Made by a program: the position numbers and the translations under genes
Shown here: positions 14,179-22,829 of the stretch, in pieces
Position numbering within the stretch: position 1 is the first letter of the stretch
Layout of the letters: each line of letters begins with the position of its first letter
Assembly (NCBI GenBank): GCA_964388055.1
Contig: CAYLXU010000006.1
Coordinates: 1 to 29,956 of the forward strand
DNA length: 29,956 nucleotides
DNA from: CAYLXU01 sp964388055
GTDB lineage: Bacteria; Patescibacteriota; Minisyncoccia; UBA6257; JACRHW01
Reading direction: 5' to 3'
The notes under the pieces: model-generated
What the model was told of the DNA's origin: nothing
What the model saw: the letters and a program-made list of their open reading frames with translations, nothing else
The model's database searches: none

Positions 14179-15687
14179 CTATTTTAATTTTACATCATGT
14201 TTTTTTCCATCAAACTTGCATATTACGCGCTTATCGTCCACGGTTGTTTCCAAAAAAACAGATCTTCCCCACAGCGTAAAAATATGCGCCAAGGTCCCGT
14301 TACGATATCTCTCTTCCAACTCAACCCCGTTGCTGTTCTGGTGAACTAGGTACAAAAGTCCATTCCGTTCGTAATTTGCATCTTTAACCACAATAGGCTC
14401 GACTCCATAAAGCGTATGACTGCGAACAAGCATCTTTCGTATCACTTCTGGATCTTTTTCAACAATATAATATGTAGTCTCTCCTGATCTTGGGTCAATG
14501 TGTGATTCCCAAATATACAATTCCATCTGACGTATAAACTCATCTGTAAAAAATTCTTCGATTGCCATGCGATCACTATAGAATGACCGCACGTGAAAAA
14601 TTTTCTCCCGCCCCTTCATTGCTTGAGTATCCCAGTATGCTTTTTTGGTAGGATCTTCGCAATCTTCATATTCCTTACCAAATCTGCCCCTGTTCCACCG
14701 TTCCTCAATGTATTCGAAAAGCGCAATACCAATACGATACCAGTTAAAAGTGATGCGACTCTCTCTCGTTACGCCCGCATGGAATTCATTAAAAATGCCG
14801 TGTTCCTCTGCAGTCAAAAATCCCTCTTCAAACAGCTGTCTCATAATTCTCACATGCCAATATGAAGCCCAGCCCTCATTAAGCAGCTTAGTGCGGCGAT
14901 TCGGTGCAAGACTTCTCGCCTGATTTCTGATAACTGTAAGAACATCACGCTGCCAAGGCTTTAAAATTGGCGAATGGCGTGTAGTATAGCCAAGCAAATC
15001 ATATATCGGTTCCGGAGGTGTCCGCTGAGATAAAAATTGCAGCTTTTTTTCTAGAAGCTCGTCTTTAACCCCACCTCGCCCGAATTGAGAGGCGAAATCG
15101 TTTCCCAAACGCGCTTTCTCCCGCTCAATTTTTAAAATTCTCTCTCGCACAACCTCATCATCTAGCTCCTCTTCAATGAAAGGATCTGGGTGCTGTTGCC
15201 ACATGATTGACATACCTGCGTCAATCGTACGCTCGACCGCATCTTTTCCATGCAATACTTCATATTCACGAAACCGCTCAGCGGCGTGGTATGCTTCTTC
15301 AGCAATATCCGAAAAAGATCTTCCGTGTTGAGAGAATCTGCTCCCAAGAAAGAAATCCACGTGTCCATACACATGAGCAATAATAAGTGCGTTTAACGCG
15401 AATGGGTTTGTCTCAACAAGCAATGCCACAGGTGGTTCAAAATTCCATACCTGTTCATAAGGAATTCCGGAGCCGGTATGCTCATAAATTGTTCGATACA
15501 TTTCATAATCTCTTCCAAAAGACCAATGCGAAAAATTTACAGGAAACATGTATGCCATACCCTCAAGCATGCGTTGTGCGGGCACAATTTCAAAACTAAT
15601 ATCAGTCGTAAACAGTCCCCACTCTTTTGCAATCTCGTGAACTCGACGCTCTACACTTTTCAGACGTTCAACATCAAGAGGAGACAT
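14179..15687 (-). CDS. spoVR: SpoVR family protein
   Basis: 502 residues, normal for the family. Characteristic segments are AQRMLEGMAYMFPVNFSHWSFGRDYE (about 38-62), FALNALIIAHVYGHVDFF (about 96-113), LLNEGWASYWHVRIM and the VVKDANYERNGLLYLVH region. The histidine-rich HVYGHVDFF and EGWASYWH motifs suggest a metal site. Biochemical function is unknown; SpoVR was named for a role in spore cortex formation in Bacillus, and homologues in non-sporulating bacteria are stress-linked. Its ATG overlaps the yeaH stop by 14 bp, so the two are translationally coupled. The conserved neighbourhood with YeaH and PrkA supports a shared pathway. Confidence 0.93.
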   Translation of the reverse strand: MSPLDVERLKSVERRVHEIAKEWGLFTTDISFEIVPAQRMLEGMAYMFPVNFSHWSFGRDYEMYRTIYEHTGSGIPYEQVWNFEPPVALLVETNPFALNALIIAHVYGHVDFFLGSRFSQHGRSFSDIAEEAYHAAERFREYEVLHGKDAVERTIDAGMSIMWQQHPDPFIEEELDDEVVRERILKIEREKARLGNDFASQFGRGGVKDELLEKKLQFLSQRTPPEPIYDLLGYTTRHSPILKPWQRDVLTVIRNQARSLAPNRRTKLLNEGWASYWHVRIMRQLFEEGFLTAEEHGIFNEFHAGVTRESRITFNWYRIGIALFEYIEERWNRGRFGKEYEDCEDPTKKAYWDTQAMKGREKIFHVRSFYSDRMAIEEFFTDEFIRQMELYIWESHIDPRSGETTYYIVEKDPEVIRKMLVRSHTLYGVEPIVVKDANYERNGLLYLVHQNSNGVELEERYRNGTLAHIFTLWGRSVFLETTVDDKRVICKFDGKKHDVKLK

Positions 15688-17008
15688 TGTTTGCCCACCT
15701 ATCCTTTCTCAAGAACTGTTTAATTGCAGGAAAAATGTGCTCTTTCTTTGACAATACGACGCCAAGAAGCGGTTCAAAAACTCCTGCCAAAACACGCAAC
15801 CCATCAACATCAGAATCTTGCACCAAAAATGCACTTTGTAACGCAGAAAAAAGCTCGCTCTTGTGGGTTGGGGATGCTGTAATCCTCCACCCCTCACCAA
15901 CCCTAATCTCCCCATACGCAAACATGTTAATTCCTCTCGCAAAGAGCTTTCTCAACTCTTCCACGGTACGTTCGGTATCCCAGTCTTCACCATCTGAGAA
16001 ATGACATGGATATACGTTCCACTCTGAAGTTGGGTACTCCGTGTCGATGAGAGAACCCGCAAGTTCATAAGCAGAATAACATTTTGTACCACCTGACTCA
16101 CCGGTTTTAAAGAATACTTCCTCCTCAACAATTTTTGCTTCTGTGTGATGAATAATGAAACGAATCTCGACCTTCTCATAAATTTTACGCAAGAATTGGA
16201 CAAGCCAGAAAAGAATTGAACGGGCAATATATTTTTTTTCAGTCGACATTGAACCAGACACATCCATCATCGCAATAATAACCGCCTGTGACTGAAATTG
16301 AACATTTTGCTTAAGTTTGTCAAAACGCAAATCCTCTGCATCAAAGATGGGAAACGGCATGATCTCATTTATAACAGGAAGTGTGCTTGGGTTTTTCAAA
16401 AGCTCAAGCGCGTCTAAAAAGACACCCTCCGCCTTATCCAGAGCACTAAAACATACCTCCGCCGATAATCCCGTCTCATCTTTAAGCGCCTCGAGAAGAA
16501 ACCAAAAACGCTTCATACCTTCCTGCGCAGTTCTCCTCGGATTAAGCAGTGCCCACGGACCACTCTTTGAAATGCCTTTCAGCTTCCACCCCAGTTCAAC
16601 AACAAGTTCCTTTACCTGTTTCTCCTCAAGGTTTGGCAAACCTAAATCCTCAAATACTAACTCAATAAGCTCTTCGAGTTCAATCTCCGTTTCGATATAA
16701 TCCTCACCAGGCTCTTCACCCGGCTGTCCTGGTTTCCCCTTCCCGGGACGTTTGCCAATTACATCTCCTTCGCCACCATCTCCCTGTCCAACACCCGCCT
16801 CACCTTCACCACTTTTTCCGGGACGAAACGAAGGAATCTTAAGACTTCGAATAGGGACTTTAACTTTTCCCTTTCCTCCTGTAATAATGGACTCCTCAGC
16901 AATAACCTTAGGTATATTCTCCTTGAGAATCTCTTTTTGCTTCTCGCGATGACGACGCGCATCACCTCTACCTCGTTCCGAAGTTGGCTCAGGAACAAAA
17001 ATCGGCAT
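15674..17008 (-). CDS. yeaH: YeaH/YhbH family protein (UPF0229) with von Willebrand-type domain
   Basis: 444 residues from ATG 17008 (MPIFVPEP), which has AAGGA upstream. The open frame extends to 17224 but would then overlap prkA and a terminator hairpin, so the longer form is rejected. The N-terminal part RRHREKQKEILKENIPKVIAEESI...VKVPIRSLK matches the YhbH family, followed by a Gly/Glu-rich linker (GKSGEGEAGVGQGDGGEGD). The C-terminal half is a VWA-like domain with MIDAS residues DVSGSM (D249, S251, S253) and FSDGED (D339). YeaH works with the kinase PrkA (YeaG in E. coli) in stress and starvation responses; the mechanism is unclear. Confidence 0.93.
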   Translation of the reverse strand: MPIFVPEPTSERGRGDARRHREKQKEILKENIPKVIAEESIITGGKGKVKVPIRSLKIPSFRPGKSGEGEAGVGQGDGGEGDVIGKRPGKGKPGQPGEEPGEDYIETEIELEELIELVFEDLGLPNLEEKQVKELVVELGWKLKGISKSGPWALLNPRRTAQEGMKRFWFLLEALKDETGLSAEVCFSALDKAEGVFLDALELLKNPSTLPVINEIMPFPIFDAEDLRFDKLKQNVQFQSQAVIIAMMDVSGSMSTEKKYIARSILFWLVQFLRKIYEKVEIRFIIHHTEAKIVEEEVFFKTGESGGTKCYSAYELAGSLIDTEYPTSEWNVYPCHFSDGEDWDTERTVEELRKLFARGINMFAYGEIRVGEGWRITASPTHKSELFSALQSAFLVQDSDVDGLRVLAGVFEPLLGVVLSKKEHIFPAIKQFLRKDRWANNVSS

Positions 17009-17054
17009 TCTCACCACGTCCTTTGTCAAAATACTGTCCTCATCATCCCGCAAC

Positions 17055-17080
17055 AAAAAAGCCCCGTCAATTGACGGGGC
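17055..17080 (-). terminator. Terminator or attenuator between prkA and yeaH
   Basis: GCCCCGTCAATTGACGGGGC is a perfect 20-nt palindrome followed on the minus strand by TTTTTT. It starts 7 nt after the prkA stop, inside what would otherwise be one operon, and may lower yeaH-spoVR expression relative to prkA. Confidence 0.85.
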
Positions 17081-17087
17081 AAGTCTT

Positions 17088-19157
17088 TTATCGCTTGATA
17101 AATTCCCTAGCTTTTTCAACAGCTTCTTTCGCGCACACATGACAGTGTCCACTTTCCTCAAGCGCACCAAGGAGATCATCGGTACGTTTCTTCTCTTCTT
17201 CGCCCTTGGGCTTATCAGAGGCAAGCACTACGGTAAGCATCTGCTGACAATCCGCAAGCAACTTCTTTTCAACCGCTCGCATGAGTGGCGGATAAGAGTC
17301 GGGACCAAATGTCGGATCTCCTGCCTTATATTCCAAAATCTCCCCACGAAATACTGCCGCTTCACTTTCTGTAATCCCCATGTGCTGCTCAATGGAACGA
17401 AGGAGTTTAACATCTGCTTCTTTTGGCTTTCCTGTAATTTCATCTCGTTGAATATCCAAGAGCTGCATCCTCACATGTTTACGGTTTTGATTTCTAAACA
17501 ATTCCGCCTCGCGAACATATTGGAAAAACAACTCTCTCGCAAGATCATCGTATGCCTTAAGAAATGCGCGACTTACTGTCTTCACGATATGCTCTTTGTA
17601 CTCTTGCATTACCGTGCCACCCTCACCAACCGAAAGAAGAATCTTAAAACGCTCAATTTCTTCGGGGGAGAACCCCATACGATGTTCAAATACTTCACGA
17701 AGCGCCTTAATAACCTTAAGTGGAGTAAGGCACCCATTCTTTCCAGACTGTTCCACAAGTGCCTTATTCAGAGCAGCAAGCACATCACGAGAACTCACTC
17801 CAAACATACCCTCACGCTTTGCCCGATCAGGATCCTTTCTTCCTTCTTCACGCAACTGTCGTACATCGATCGGCTGCTTATCTTTCCCCTCAAGTTCGGT
17901 CAATGCACGATCTCCATTATACACCTTAAGCTTCGTAAGAAGGTCCACAACCTTTGAAGGTACGAGACGCGTAAGAATGGCAAAGATTGCCGCAATTTCA
18001 AGCGCGCCAGGCGCAATATGACACTTTCTCAGTTTTACAAAATCACTCTCACGCTCGATAAGTTTCCGATATACGCGAACCTCATCTTTAACACGCACAG
18101 GATAGGGCACATCAACAACGTAAAATCGGTTATGGAGACCCTCATATTTCTTGTTCGCATTAAACGCATTAAATACAGTAATGTTTGTGTGTCCCATAAC
18201 CACAGTATCAGTAGAAATGTGAGGAAAATTTGAACCAGCAATCTTTAACTGTTTCTCTTCACCAACGCTAAAAAAAACTTGCAAGATGTCGGGTGGGCAG
18301 GAGAGAATCTCTCGCCCCTCACACATACCGCGTTCTGCAGCAGGAATCTCCCCACTCAACTCATACGCGCGTGGATGATTATACCCATATCGTGCGGTAA
18401 TATTAATATTTTCCTTTCCTGTAAGTGCTGTGATGTCTGAAGACTTTTCGTCTGAGGGCTCAAAGGAGCCAATCCCGCGACGCGCCTGCGCAGAAAAAGT
18501 AAACGTTTCTACGGGGATATCCCACCAACGTACCTCACCAGATTCACCATCCGTATACTGTTTCAAAAGATCCCGACAAACGGGACAGAGATCCCCCTCA
18601 ATCTTGATACCAAGATGAATGTGCTCATCTTCGCATCCGGGATATTCTGAGCAATCCTCTGGGCTCATTGCAATCATGTCGCGCGCATATCGTGGCAAAA
18701 GATGCAACGGTTCTTCTTGTTTTGGACACCCTTTAATCATAAACACAGGACGCATATTGTACCCTTCAAGCATCTTCTGTGTGAGGTGTGCAATAGATGA
18801 CTTACCGCTCGCAGGCGGACCAACAAGCACAAGAAGTTGTTTTCCTGTAGAACCCCTGTTCGCAGCCACCTCAAAATGGCGCATTACCTCATAAATAGTC
18901 CGACGCGTCCCAAAAAGCTCTTCGTCAAACAAGGAAAATGCAACATCCACGCCATCCGCCTTCTCCTCTTCAGGAAGTGAAACAACACCAAAACTTACGA
19001 TACCTTCATAAATACGCGCCCCAGAACACTGTGCGATCTTGGGGTCCTTTGCAAGAAGTTGAAGGTATTCTCTAAAAGAAATCTCTTTGTGCTCTGTGTG
19101 TTTCTTACGTTTTCTTGCCTTATCTCTCTCGATGAATCCATCCAAAGATACGTCCAT
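17088..19157 (-). CDS. prkA: PrkA serine protein kinase / AAA+ protein
   Basis: 689 residues. It has an AAA-type ATPase domain followed by the PrkA C-terminal kinase-like domain. Seen: EELFGTRRTIYEVMRHFEVAA, Walker A GPPASGKS (113-120), GCPKQEEPLHLLP (143-155), and the later VMGHTNITVFNAF and NRFYVVDVPYPVRVKDEVRVY segments, all in family order. C169, C175 and CPVC (191-194) form a likely zinc site inside the AAA domain. The ATG has GGGAGG 7 nt upstream. Known homologues (B. subtilis PrkA, E. coli YeaG) act in sporulation or nitrogen-starvation and stress responses; some report protease rather than kinase activity. First gene of the prkA-yeaH-spoVR module. Confidence 0.95.
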   Translation of the reverse strand: MDVSLDGFIERDKARKRKKHTEHKEISFREYLQLLAKDPKIAQCSGARIYEGIVSFGVVSLPEEEKADGVDVAFSLFDEELFGTRRTIYEVMRHFEVAANRGSTGKQLLVLVGPPASGKSSIAHLTQKMLEGYNMRPVFMIKGCPKQEEPLHLLPRYARDMIAMSPEDCSEYPGCEDEHIHLGIKIEGDLCPVCRDLLKQYTDGESGEVRWWDIPVETFTFSAQARRGIGSFEPSDEKSSDITALTGKENINITARYGYNHPRAYELSGEIPAAERGMCEGREILSCPPDILQVFFSVGEEKQLKIAGSNFPHISTDTVVMGHTNITVFNAFNANKKYEGLHNRFYVVDVPYPVRVKDEVRVYRKLIERESDFVKLRKCHIAPGALEIAAIFAILTRLVPSKVVDLLTKLKVYNGDRALTELEGKDKQPIDVRQLREEGRKDPDRAKREGMFGVSSRDVLAALNKALVEQSGKNGCLTPLKVIKALREVFEHRMGFSPEEIERFKILLSVGEGGTVMQEYKEHIVKTVSRAFLKAYDDLARELFFQYVREAELFRNQNRKHVRMQLLDIQRDEITGKPKEADVKLLRSIEQHMGITESEAAVFRGEILEYKAGDPTFGPDSYPPLMRAVEKKLLADCQQMLTVVLASDKPKGEEEKKRTDDLLGALEESGHCHVCAKEAVEKAREFIKR

Positions 19158-19226
19158 ACTATTCCCTCCCTTTCTTTGGTTCGCCGGAGCCTTGTCGCAG
19201 GCGACCCTCTTTTTTAACGAACTACC

Positions 19227-19256
19227 TTTATAGTACCCATGCGGGACACAAAGTAA
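19227..19256 (-). promoter_or_regulatory. Candidate promoter of prkA
   Basis: On the minus strand, TTACTT (19251-19256) and TATAAA (19227-19232) are 18 bp apart, about 70 bp before the prkA ATG. A GC-rich imperfect hairpin (TCGCC...GGCGA) lies in the leader. Confidence 0.4.
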
Positions 19257-19300
19257 ACCTTGACCTCATTAAAAAATATGGGTTTCTAGCAAATACTGTG

Positions 19301-19373
19301 TGTCCTCGGGGGGAATCGAACCCACACCACCTCCTTCGGAGGGAGGCGTTGTATCCAATTCAACTACGAGAAC
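19301..19373 (-). tRNA. tRNA-Arg (anticodon CCG)
   Basis: Cloverleaf on the minus strand: acceptor GTTCTCG with CGAGGAC (one G-U pair), D-stem GTTG/CAAC, anticodon stem CCTCC/GGAGG with loop CTCCGAA, hence anticodon CCG reading CGG. T-loop TTCGATT is flanked by GTGGG and CCCCC, with one T-C mismatch in the stem. CCA is not encoded. The 5' end is only 14 nt after the stop of the ligase-like gene, so it may be cut from that transcript. Confidence 0.93.
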
Positions 19374-19387
19374 AAGACCCATACTCG

Positions 19388-20683
19388 TCAGCCGACATCC
19401 GACAACACCATGAGTCCCAGCATTGTCCAAAACATAGCTATCCCCTGTTCAAGATCCCAAAAATAGTGGTCAGCGAACCCAAGGATAAGGAATGAAGAGA
19501 CAATGCACACAATGGCAAAACCTGCGCCATCCTTCACCAAACCCCTTCCGTTTTCTCTGAACAAAAAGAAAAGAAATAAGAAAAAAAAGGCAACACCAAA
19601 CAACCCAACCTCACTCCCTATCAACAAATAAAGATTGTGAATCGGTTGGTAAAGATACGAGGTATTCAAATTCCTTGCTTGGTAAAGTTTCTCCTGGTAT
19701 GCATAGCTCACAAAGTTACCTATTCCCGCCCCCAACAAGGGACGTTCTACCACAACTTCAGTTCCTATTTCGTTGTACACCACACGGTGTTTATATGAAT
19801 ATTCATTAAAAGAATTTTCAAATCGCGCAACAAGAACACTCCCAAACATAAGTGAGAGAGTAAGAAATATCAACCCCCAAACAGCAACAATCATCATGCC
19901 CTGCATTCGACTCCATGCCCTCATATATAGAAAGTAGATTAACGTAAAAAACAACACCGTCGCGATGCTTGAACGAGAAAAGGTAAAAAGTAAAAATAAA
20001 TTTATTCCATAATAAAAAACTGACCATCCTAACACCTCCTTAAAACGATGGCTTTTGAGGGCATAGTACAATACGATGAGGGAGCTTAAAACAAGAAACG
20101 CGCCCAATATGTTGGGGTGTAAAAATGTCCCAGGGACACGCACCAGCTTCTGTCCCAAAAAGTAAAATGTCGCAGTCCCCGGAATCAACCCACCAAACAC
20201 GCTTTCTCCTAAATATAAAAGACCAATACTTTTCTGTGCCTTAAACTGCAAGAAACCAATTACCATCTCCACGACGGCGCCTGAAAGAAGCGCCCGAAAT
20301 GCAAACTCTCGTCTTAAAGATGGATGAAACGCAACGTAGACATAAAGAAACACCCCTTCCAACAAACGAAACAAGGAGTAAGCGGCCAACACTTTGTGTT
20401 CGGCAACGATAAACGAAAGACATGCAACCACAACAAAAACACAAAGCGCCTTTGTGCTCGTCCGCCACATTACATCACGCCACCCCCTGCGTCTAACCCA
20501 TGCCACGAAAAGCATCGCAATGAAAATGTCGAGCACGTAAAAAAATACTACCCTATCCCCCCAAGGGTAAGATAAAACGGTGACAACCTTCTTTATTCCC
20601 AGAGGGAGCAAAAAGAGAAATGCATACACCCATGCATGTTCAGAAAAAATGCGAGAAAACATCAAAGAATTAAGTGAAATCAA
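19388..20683 (-). CDS. O-antigen ligase / polymerase-like membrane protein (Wzy_C family)
   Basis: 431 residues with about 11-12 hydrophobic segments. The pattern fits the O-antigen ligase family: a conserved RVPGTFLHPNILGAFLVL segment, then a large loop with ERPLLGAGIGNFVSYAYQ and the LYQPIHNLYLLIGSEVGLFGVAFF motif, where the histidine of the HNLYL-type motif is typical. Such proteins join or polymerise polyprenyl-linked glycans at the outer face of the membrane. The start overlaps the preceding gene by 14 bp; a second ATG at 20662 is possible. Fits with the flippase and sugar transferase encoded divergently nearby. Confidence 0.88.
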   Translation of the reverse strand: MISLNSLMFSRIFSEHAWVYAFLFLLPLGIKKVVTVLSYPWGDRVVFFYVLDIFIAMLFVAWVRRRGWRDVMWRTSTKALCVFVVVACLSFIVAEHKVLAAYSLFRLLEGVFLYVYVAFHPSLRREFAFRALLSGAVVEMVIGFLQFKAQKSIGLLYLGESVFGGLIPGTATFYFLGQKLVRVPGTFLHPNILGAFLVLSSLIVLYYALKSHRFKEVLGWSVFYYGINLFLLFTFSRSSIATVLFFTLIYFLYMRAWSRMQGMMIVAVWGLIFLTLSLMFGSVLVARFENSFNEYSYKHRVVYNEIGTEVVVERPLLGAGIGNFVSYAYQEKLYQARNLNTSYLYQPIHNLYLLIGSEVGLFGVAFFFLFLFFLFRENGRGLVKDGAGFAIVCIVSSFLILGFADHYFWDLEQGIAMFWTMLGLMVLSDVG

Positions 20684-21197
20684 TGTTTGCCCTCACTACG
20701 TCATGAGTCTCTTTGGAAAATACAATTTTCTTATCATGCCTCCCCTTAAAAGCCGCGGAGATTTTTCTTGCCAGTTTTATAACCATTTGATTCTCCGAAC
20801 ACTCAATAACATACATATCTCCCTCTTTTCTAGTATGAAGAATCTGGTCTAACGGATCTAAAGAAAAGGCCGTCTCTCCAAAATTGCGAACAAGTCTTAA
20901 AAACTCGTGCTCAAAACGCTGAGGAAGCCCCTTAACAACAAGCTCTCCCTCATATACACGATTCTTCTTCATCAATGACACCGGGCACAGGGAAAAACTA
21001 ATCACATAATCTTCCCTGAGGTTTTTGATGTTTTCCAACCGATGGTGCCAAGATTTTTTAAAGTAAACAAAACCGTCTTCTGGACACATCACTATCTGAC
21101 TCTTTGCAGGAAATTCTTCTGCCGCATGATGACTTTCTTTCTTTTGTGCAGAATACCTCCCTGAAATGGTTCTATTTTTATTAATCTCTTTTTTCAT
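20670..21197 (-). CDS. BCAM0308-like protein with half of its zinc cysteines
   Basis: 175 residues. The arrangement of a CP-starting motif followed by VYFKKSWHH (C38, H51, H52), a second CP motif (C71), then GELVVKGLPQRFEHEFLRLVRNFGETAFSLDPLDQIL and a C-terminal domain with IKLARKISAAFKGRHDKKI resembles the BCAM0308 (NMD3-related) family as I remember it. There each CP starts a CPxC zinc knuckle. Here the motifs read CPED and CPVS, so one cysteine of each pair is missing. The N-terminus is basic and disordered-looking. Function in the family is unknown. Gap of 11 bp to the permease gene and overlap with the ligase-like gene indicate cotranscription. Assignment moderate. Confidence 0.6.
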   Translation of the reverse strand: MKKEINKNRTISGRYSAQKKESHHAAEEFPAKSQIVMCPEDGFVYFKKSWHHRLENIKNLREDYVISFSLCPVSLMKKNRVYEGELVVKGLPQRFEHEFLRLVRNFGETAFSLDPLDQILHTRKEGDMYVIECSENQMVIKLARKISAAFKGRHDKKIVFSKETHDVVRANIDFT

Positions 21198-21208
21198 AAA
21201 ATTAAAGG

Positions 21209-22345
21209 TTATGCGAATATATGAAACACTTTATACAACAGACCTCCTGAAAATAATACTACCAGACCCCAAAAGAATAAAGGGTGAATAGAGAGAGAAA
21301 AATCCGGAGCTACTCCTTCCCCCCCAGACATGCGCCTCGCCTTTCTCCAAAGAAATAAAATCACTAAAATCTCAAACCCCACAAAAATTCCACCAAGCAC
21401 ATCAAGAAGTCGCAACAATTGCCCTCGCAACAATACCCCACCAACAAGAGGAACTGTGAGGGCAAGAAAAAGACCAATAAACTTATTCGCTTTTATGTCG
21501 TTTATAAATACATTTCTAAAATATGTTCCAATGGTCCAAAAGGAATCAAGCATGTTTGCAAATCCAAGCAGCCCACCAAGAATGCCAATAACGGGAAGAG
21601 TTGCCAAAAGGCCGCGAAAAACATTAATAGGAGGCTCTTCTCCTTGATAAAGCAATAAAACCGCGAGCGCAAAAACGAAGCAAAACACCACTGAAGATAT
21701 TGACGCAACAATAAAGGGAAAAGGCTGCACCCTTGTTTTCCTCCTCCTTAAATAGGTAATCACTTCCCTTACAGCTTGTTGCCCAATAAGAGCATAGAGC
21801 ACTACCCCATAAGGAAGAAAGGGTTGAGACACCTCTTTTGACCATACAAGAGTATCCCAATATGGAAGACCAAAAATAAGCATTGCAACCACAATCACAA
21901 AAATAAACCCATTTGTAAGAAGCTCCCCTTTTGCTATTGTATTTGCACCAAAGACAAGACCAGCGCCACCAAGTGCCCAGAACAGCACCGTCTCAGCATG
22001 CAGTGGCAACATGGGAATAATAAGTCGTAAAAATTCCGCCCCAAGAATCTGATATGCAATTAACGTACCCGCATTCCCCACAACTTGCGTCACCTTTACT
22101 ACCCGCCCTAAAGTATCTCCCAAATAAATCTTCGTACATCCCGCCAATTCACACACCTCCTTTGTGCGCAAAACAATCTCCGCATACATAAGATGCACAA
22201 AGGAAGTAAGTACGCCAAATACAACCAAATAACCAAGCCCTAAAAAAAGCCCAGATTTGTGGAACACTTGGGGCAGGGTAAAAATTCCTGCCCCAATGAT
22301 AGTTCCCAAAAGTAGCGTACTTGCAATAAAATAATTTTTATACAT
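21209..22345 (-). CDS. Amino-acid permease (aromatic amino-acid/HAAAP-like)
   Basis: 378 residues with about 11 membrane segments. The N-terminal motif LLLGTIIGAGIFTLPQVF is the hallmark of amino-acid/polyamine permeases; in this group the GAGIFTLP version and overall length resemble the tyrosine/tryptophan permeases (TyrP/Mtr, HAAAP family). YAEIVLRTKE follows after the second helix. Uptake of amino acids would suit a host-dependent, auxotrophic bacterium (inference). The start overlaps the MgtC-like stop by 8 bp. Substrate is not determined. Confidence 0.85.
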   Translation of the reverse strand: MYKNYFIASTLLLGTIIGAGIFTLPQVFHKSGLFLGLGYLVVFGVLTSFVHLMYAEIVLRTKEVCELAGCTKIYLGDTLGRVVKVTQVVGNAGTLIAYQILGAEFLRLIIPMLPLHAETVLFWALGGAGLVFGANTIAKGELLTNGFIFVIVVAMLIFGLPYWDTLVWSKEVSQPFLPYGVVLYALIGQQAVREVITYLRRRKTRVQPFPFIVASISSVVFCFVFALAVLLLYQGEEPPINVFRGLLATLPVIGILGGLLGFANMLDSFWTIGTYFRNVFINDIKANKFIGLFLALTVPLVGGVLLRGQLLRLLDVLGGIFVGFEILVILFLWRKARRMSGGEGVAPDFSLSIHPLFFWGLVVLFSGGLLYKVFHIFA

Positions 22346-22829
22346 CGTGAGTATGTCGCCAAGGCTTACGAGACTTTAAAACGCGCTCCTCAATAACCCA
22401 AAAAACCACAAGAATTATCAAAGATAATATCGCCGTAAACAACGCGATTGCATACATCCTCAATCCTACAGCCATACCCAGTGCCGCAGCGACCCAAATC
22501 CCTGCTGCTGTAGTAATCCCGTGCACCTTATCTCCACGAGAGAAAATTAAACCAGAACCCAAAAATCCAACCCCCACAACAATCTGTGCCGCAACACGGG
22601 CGGGATCTCGCACACCTGTATACCATGCAAATCCCTCAACCGAGATTATGGTAAATAACGCGGAACCTAAGCCAACAAGTGAATATGTGCGCATTCCGGC
22701 TGGCTTGTGCACGAGCTCACGTTCTATGCCTAAAATGCCACCCAAAAACGCCGCAAGAAGAAGTTGATAAAAGGGCTCTAACGAAATACCCCCCACCATA
22801 AATGAAGTATTATTCAAAAGATCCTGCAT
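22338..22829 (-). CDS. MgtC/SapB-family membrane protein
   Basis: 163 residues from ATG 22829 (MQDLLNNT); ATG 22799 (MVGGISLEPF) is an alternative. A frame extension to 22964 is rejected because it overlaps the preceding small gene. The family core is clear: LAAFLGGILGIERELVHKPAGMRTYSLVGLGSALFTIIS, then DPARVAAQIVVGVGFLGSGLIF, followed by GITTAAGIWVAAALGMAVGL. About five membrane segments. MgtC-type proteins are linked to survival in low magnesium or within hosts and to control of F-type ATPase in Salmonella; other members are simple membrane proteins of unknown role. Part of a tightly overlapping minus-strand run. Confidence 0.9.
   Translation of the reverse strand: MQDLLNNTSFMVGGISLEPFYQLLLAAFLGGILGIERELVHKPAGMRTYSLVGLGSALFTIISVEGFAWYTGVRDPARVAAQIVVGVGFLGSGLIFSRGDKVHGITTAAGIWVAAALGMAVGLRMYAIALFTAILSLIILVVFWVIEERVLKSRKPWRHTHDV

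Noticed and set aside
17009..17224. N-terminal extension of yeaH by 72 codons
   Set aside because: It overlaps the end of prkA and a terminator hairpin, and the extension does not resemble the YhbH N-terminus.
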